A stretch of DNA of 64,000 bases, taken from Bacteroidales bacterium UBA4284 (GTDB lineage: Bacteria; Bacteroidota; Bacteroidia; Bacteroidales; UBA932). The stretch is taken from positions 63,886 to 127,885 of the forward strand of contig DGVM01000191.1 of NCBI GenBank assembly GCA_002395925.1, written 5' to 3'. How positions within the stretch are numbered: the stretch's first letter is position 1; every line of letters starts with the position of its first letter. Below are positions 60,617 through 64,000 of the stretch, piece after piece. The position numbers were made by a program, and so were the translations under genes. The notes below the pieces were generated by a model. The model was given only the letters and a program-made list of their open reading frames with translations. It ran no database searches and was not told the DNA's origin.

Positions 60617-61429
60617 TTACAGTGATGCCTCCATGGCCCTTGTGAGGATGACGAATTCCTCAACACCCAGGCGCTCGGCACGGAGGTCCATAAGGGCTGC
60701 GACCGCTTCGTTCCACTGAACCGGCCTCTCCGCCATGAGCGGCTTGAGGGCGTTACGCAACGTCTTCCGGCGCTGATTGAAAGCGGCCTTCACCACCTGC
60801 GTGAACAGCTTTTCGTCGCAGCCGAGCTGTGTGCGGCCGTTACGCCTCAGCCGGATTACTGCCGAGCGGACCTTGGGCGGCGGTGCAAAGGCTCCAGGCT
60901 CCACGGTAAACAGGTATTCGATGTCGTACCAGGCCTGCAGCAGCACGCTCAGAATGCCGTAGGTCTTGGTGCCGGGCTTCTCCGCGATCCGCTCCGCCAC
61001 CTCCTTCTGTATCATGCACACTACTTCCGGGATGCGGTCCTTGTCGTCGAGCACCTTGAAGAATATCTGGGAAGATATGTTATAGGGGAAGTTGCCGATG
61101 ATGCGATACGGCCCGGAGAAGACGCGATGCATGTCGAGGCGCAGAAAGTCGGCCTGCAGGAGTTTCCCCTGGATGCCGGGGAAATGCGTCAGCAGGTAGT
61201 CCACGCTCTCGCCGTCCAGCTCGACAGCCTTGAGGTCGATGTCCTGCCGCTGCAGCAGATACTGCGTCAGCACTCCCATGCCAGGTCCGATTTCCAAAAC
61301 CGGTGTTTTGGAAATCGGTCCCGGACAATCAGCGACATCCATTTCACGCAGGGAATCTACTATCCGCCTGGCGATTCCCTGATCCACCAGAAAATGCTGT
61401 CCCAAAGCCTTCTTTGCCCTTACTTCCAT
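60617..61429 (-). CDS. rsmA: 16S rRNA (adenine1518/1519-N6) dimethyltransferase
   Basis: I start at ATG 61429 (MEVRAKKALGQHFLVDQ), since upstream in-frame codons lie inside mrp. The 270-residue protein has the KsgA signatures ALGQHFL, the SAM motif LEIGPGMGVLT, and NFPYNISSQIFF. It dimethylates two adenines in the 3' hairpin of 16S rRNA during small-subunit assembly. It begins 4 bases after mrp and ends just before the alginate promoter region, marking the boundary between core genome and PUL. Confidence 0.95.
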   Translation of the reverse strand: MEVRAKKALGQHFLVDQGIARRIVDSLREMDVADCPGPISKTPVLEIGPGMGVLTQYLLQRQDIDLKAVELDGESVDYLLTHFPGIQGKLLQADFLRLDMHRVFSGPYRIIGNFPYNISSQIFFKVLDDKDRIPEVVCMIQKEVAERIAEKPGTKTYGILSVLLQAWYDIEYLFTVEPGAFAPPPKVRSAVIRLRRNGRTQLGCDEKLFTQVVKAAFNQRRKTLRNALKPLMAERPVQWNEAVAALMDLRAERLGVEEFVILTRAMEASL

Positions 61430-61433
61430 AGTC

Positions 61434-62477
61434 TTATCCAAGTTTTTCTGCAAGGCGGCCGGCGAGAGAGAGGAAGGCTTCGGCGTCGGGACGGGTGCCG
61501 AGGGCCGCGGGCTCACCAGCATCGCCGCTCTCGCGTATGCTCTGCACGAGGGGGATGCGTCCAAGGAGCTCGATTCCAAGGTCTTCTGCCATGCGGGCCC
61601 CGCCGTCACGTCCGAAAATGTAGTACTTCTCGTCGGGATGTTCAGCCGGAGTAAACCATGCCATATTCTCCACGAGGCCGAAGATTGGCCTCTCTATCTG
61701 CTTGTTGCGGAACATGTTGGCGCCTTTCTCCACGTCAGCCAGAGCTACCTCCTGAGGAGTTGTGACGAGGAGCGCACCCTCCATGGGAACCTCCTGCAGC
61801 AGGCTGATGTGGATGTCGCCAGTTCCCGGAGGCATGTCGATGAGCAGGAAATCGAGAGTACCCCATTTGACCTGCAGTATCATCTGCTTGAGGGCGTTGC
61901 TTGCCATGGGACCGCGCCAGATGAGAGCCTGTCCGCGGTCGGCAAAGTAACCTATGCTCATCCACTTCACGCCGAACTTCTCGAGCGGTACGATGAGTTC
62001 GTGTCCGTCCACCTCCTCCGCCATCGGGGACGCTCCCTCGGTGCCGGTCATCAGGGGTACGGAAGGGCCGTAAACGTCGGCGTCGGCAAGTCCCACCTTA
62101 TAACCGAGGCGGGCGAGGGCGCATGCGAGGTTGACGGCGACGGTGCTTTTGCCCACGCCGCCCTTGCCGGAGGCTATGCCCACTATATGGCGTACGTTGG
62201 TGAGGTTTTCGGTACTGAATTCGATGCCTTTCTTCTTGGGAGCGGCCTCTTCCAGCACCACCGTCCTGACTTCCGGATCCTGCATTCCGCCCCGGATTAG
62301 TGCTGCCATGGTGGCGCCGATAAGGTATTCGGCCAGCGGGTCGCGCTTGCGGGGGAATCCGAGCGTAACGGTGTTTCCTTCAATCGAATGTATCATTCCA
62401 AGCTCCTCGAGCGTGCGGTCGCCCTGTCCGGGGTGCCGCACGCTGCGGAGCAATTCGAGAATCTCTTCTTTAGTCAT
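61434..62477 (-). CDS. mrp: Mrp/ApbC iron-sulfur cluster carrier ATPase
   Basis: The 347-residue protein (start at ATG 62477, MTKEEILELL; ATG 62501 is an alternative that would overlap the peptidase gene more) has an N-terminal MIP18/DUF59 domain (about 1-85) and a deviant Walker A ASGKGGVGKST, then DADVYGPS and IDMPPGTGD. It loads or carries Fe-S clusters in the cytoplasm. The CxxC of some homologues is not seen. Confidence 0.93.
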   Translation of the reverse strand: MTKEEILELLRSVRHPGQGDRTLEELGMIHSIEGNTVTLGFPRKRDPLAEYLIGATMAALIRGGMQDPEVRTVVLEEAAPKKKGIEFSTENLTNVRHIVGIASGKGGVGKSTVAVNLACALARLGYKVGLADADVYGPSVPLMTGTEGASPMAEEVDGHELIVPLEKFGVKWMSIGYFADRGQALIWRGPMASNALKQMILQVKWGTLDFLLIDMPPGTGDIHISLLQEVPMEGALLVTTPQEVALADVEKGANMFRNKQIERPIFGLVENMAWFTPAEHPDEKYYIFGRDGGARMAEDLGIELLGRIPLVQSIRESGDAGEPAALGTRPDAEAFLSLAGRLAEKLG

Positions 62478-64000
62478 TATTTTCGCACTTTTCTTCTTCA
62501 CATTCCTTGTCGCAGGAAGGACGTACCAGCCTCATTTCGTCGAGCAGATAGCCTGCGCCGCCGAATTTATCCATCATCAGCAGCACGTAGCGTATATCTA
62601 CGCAGATGCACCTCTGAAGCTGGGGCTCGAACATGACGTCGCTGCTCATGGCCTCCCAATTGCCGTCGAAGGCGAGTCCGATGAGGTTGCCGTCGGCGTC
62701 GAGAACGGGGCTGCCGGAGTTGCCGCCGGTGATGTCGAGGTTGGTGAGGAAGCAGGTCACGAGCTCACCGTCGGCGTTGGCGTACTGGCCGTAGTCGCCC
62801 TTCTCATATATTTCCTTGAGCTTCGCAGGCACGCGAAACTCGTAATTGTCGGGGTCTTCCTTCTCCATGACGCCCTTGAGCGTCGTGTAGTACTTGTAGA
62901 GCACGCCGTCCTTGGGCTCGTAACTCTTTACGGTGCCGTAGGTAAAGCGGCAGGTGGAGTTTGCATCGGGGTAGGACGGTTCGCCCTTCTTCCATTCGAG
63001 CAGGGCTGCGGCGAAGTCTTTGGAGGCTCCGCGAAGCTTCTCGCGGCTGGCCATAACGGGCTCACGCAGAGGACCGTAGGCCTCAATCAAGGCGCGGGAA
63101 AGCTTGACGGCGGGATCGGCGTTCAGCATCTTTGCCGTGATGGGCTTTGCCGTAAGTTTTTCGTATGAAGTGAAGATGCTCTTGCGGAACATGTTGTCCA
63201 CCAGCTTGCGGGTGTCGGTCTTGAGGATGCTGCGGCCGTCCAGTTTGATGGCCTCTTCGGGCTTGACGTTCTTCTTGTAGAAGTCGATCATGGCGATGGC
63301 GGCATCGTGGTCAACAGTGGCGGAGAAATCTTCGTAATACTCCTTGAGAGCGGCCAGAAGCTGGTCCGTACTCTGCTGTGCGCCCGCTCCGGCAGTCACG
63401 CTGCGGTCCACGGCTCCGGCGAAATTGACTATCTCGATGCGTCCGAGGCTTTCGGAAAGCAGGGTGACGCTGTGGTTTGCGGATGAACCTTCGCTTACGG
63501 CCTCGCCTATGCGGGAGATTGCCGTGCCCCATACTGCGTTGCGTTCGGCATCGGCCTCAATCCATGTCTGGAGGTCTTTTTCTTTCTGCTCCTCGCGTCC
63601 GATGATGTCGAGGGCCTCGAAGGCTTCCTCCTCACCTATCCATTTCTTCCAGCCGTTGGAGGAGCCGGCGTACTTGCTGGCGTACTGCAGGCCCACTTTG
63701 TCGTCGGCGCGCATTGCCTTCCAGATGACGTCCTGCCATGCGGCGCGGGCCGCGATGCGTATGTTGTTGGTGGCGAGCATCTCTTCAAGCTGGGCGGCGG
63801 TCTGGAAGCGCTGGGTGCGTCCGGGATAGCCCATGATCATGGCGAAATCGCCCTCCTGCACGCCCTTGAGCGATACTCCGAGGAACTGACGGGGTACCAT
63901 GGGGACGTTTGCAGGGGAGTAGTCGGCCGGCTCGTTGTCGGCTCCGGCGTACACGCGGAACATCGAGAAGTCGCAGGTGTGACGGGGCCACATCCAGTTG
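62470..64000 (-). CDS. S46 dipeptidyl-peptidase (DPP7-like), N-terminus outside window
   Basis: About 510 C-terminal residues are visible. NWMWPRHTCDFSMF carries the catalytic Asp region (usually HTGDFS), and TGGNSGSPVLDADGNLIG the Ser. The S1-site text AFDGNWEAMSSD has Gly as in DPP7 rather than the Arg of DPP11, so a preference for hydrophobic P1 residues is expected. It acts in the periplasm on peptides. The C-terminus is odd: after the family's usual end it has a Cys-rich acidic tail RPSCDKECEEEKCENND. Its stop overlaps the mrp start by 8 bases. Confidence 0.92.
   Translation of the reverse strand, partial: NWMWPRHTCDFSMFRVYAGADNEPADYSPANVPMVPRQFLGVSLKGVQEGDFAMIMGYPGRTQRFQTAAQLEEMLATNNIRIAARAAWQDVIWKAMRADDKVGLQYASKYAGSSNGWKKWIGEEEAFEALDIIGREEQKEKDLQTWIEADAERNAVWGTAISRIGEAVSEGSSANHSVTLLSESLGRIEIVNFAGAVDRSVTAGAGAQQSTDQLLAALKEYYEDFSATVDHDAAIAMIDFYKKNVKPEEAIKLDGRSILKTDTRKLVDNMFRKSIFTSYEKLTAKPITAKMLNADPAVKLSRALIEAYGPLREPVMASREKLRGASKDFAAALLEWKKGEPSYPDANSTCRFTYGTVKSYEPKDGVLYKYYTTLKGVMEKEDPDNYEFRVPAKLKEIYEKGDYGQYANADGELVTCFLTNLDITGGNSGSPVLDADGNLIGLAFDGNWEAMSSDVMFEPQLQRCICVDIRYVLLMMDKFGGAGYLLDEMRLVRPSCDKECEEEKCENND

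Overview
The window is chromosomal DNA from a member of the Bacteroidota, most probably a fairly GC-rich Bacteroidales. The signs are two SusC/SusD pairs, many lipoproteins with a Cys lipobox, BACON, fimbrillin-like and TIG domains, S46 dipeptidyl-peptidase, and TAnnTTTG-type promoter elements in the few AT-rich gaps. Coding density is very high and most neighbouring genes touch or overlap. I see no tRNA, rRNA, CRISPR array, transposase or phage gene. I cannot name the genus.

Left locus, 1-36559. A minus-strand lipoprotein cut by the window edge (DUF6377-like, 1-436) diverges from a short peptide gene (669-845) and a large beta-helix lipoprotein (848-3787). After a strong hairpin follows one continuous plus-strand run of 19 genes (3846-36559): SusC, SusD, two BACON lipoproteins, fimbrillin-like/beta-helix/GLUG lipoproteins, four secreted proteins carrying five endonuclease/exonuclease/phosphatase (EEP) domains (one apparently catalytically dead, one fused to GH97), an SGNH esterase, an FAD oxidoreductase, GH35-like, GH39-like, GH3, GH10 and GH3 glycosidases, and a sodium:dicarboxylate-type symporter. 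It looks like a polysaccharide utilization locus (PUL) for an unknown substrate. The density of phosphodiesterase-type domains points to a phosphodiester-containing glycan or a nucleic-acid-bearing matrix, but that is inference.

Right locus, 36556-60616. This is an alginate PUL. On the minus strand from 60483 down: SusC, SusD, two TIG-domain surface proteins, two PL6 lyases, a PL17 oligoalginate lyase, KdgF, an MFS hexuronate-type transporter, an SDR that fits DEH reductase, then two units of short peptide plus fimbrillin/beta-helix lipoprotein, then a jelly-roll lyase domain that follows an in-frame TGA with no start of its own. A second jelly-roll lyase and a GntR/FadR-type regulator (38219 to 36556) diverge from an esterase gene (38321-39298). 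The same palindrome, AATTGGTTAACCAATT, lies in the lyase/esterase intergenic region and just downstream of the SusC promoter. This makes a simple model: the GntR protein binds both sites and releases them when an alginate breakdown product appears. The KDG kinase and aldolase are not in the window.

Right edge, 60617-64000. Housekeeping genes rsmA (ksgA), mrp/apbC and a 5'-truncated S46 peptidase mark the end of the accessory region.

Points most worth a second look: the short-peptide family (three members, motif Y[IV]xP ... [IL]CxS ... [ED][ED][FY]xW-end, each just upstream of a fimbrillin/beta-helix lipoprotein), the EEP-rich PUL, the EEP pseudoenzyme, the TGA between lipoprotein and lyase, and the shared operator.
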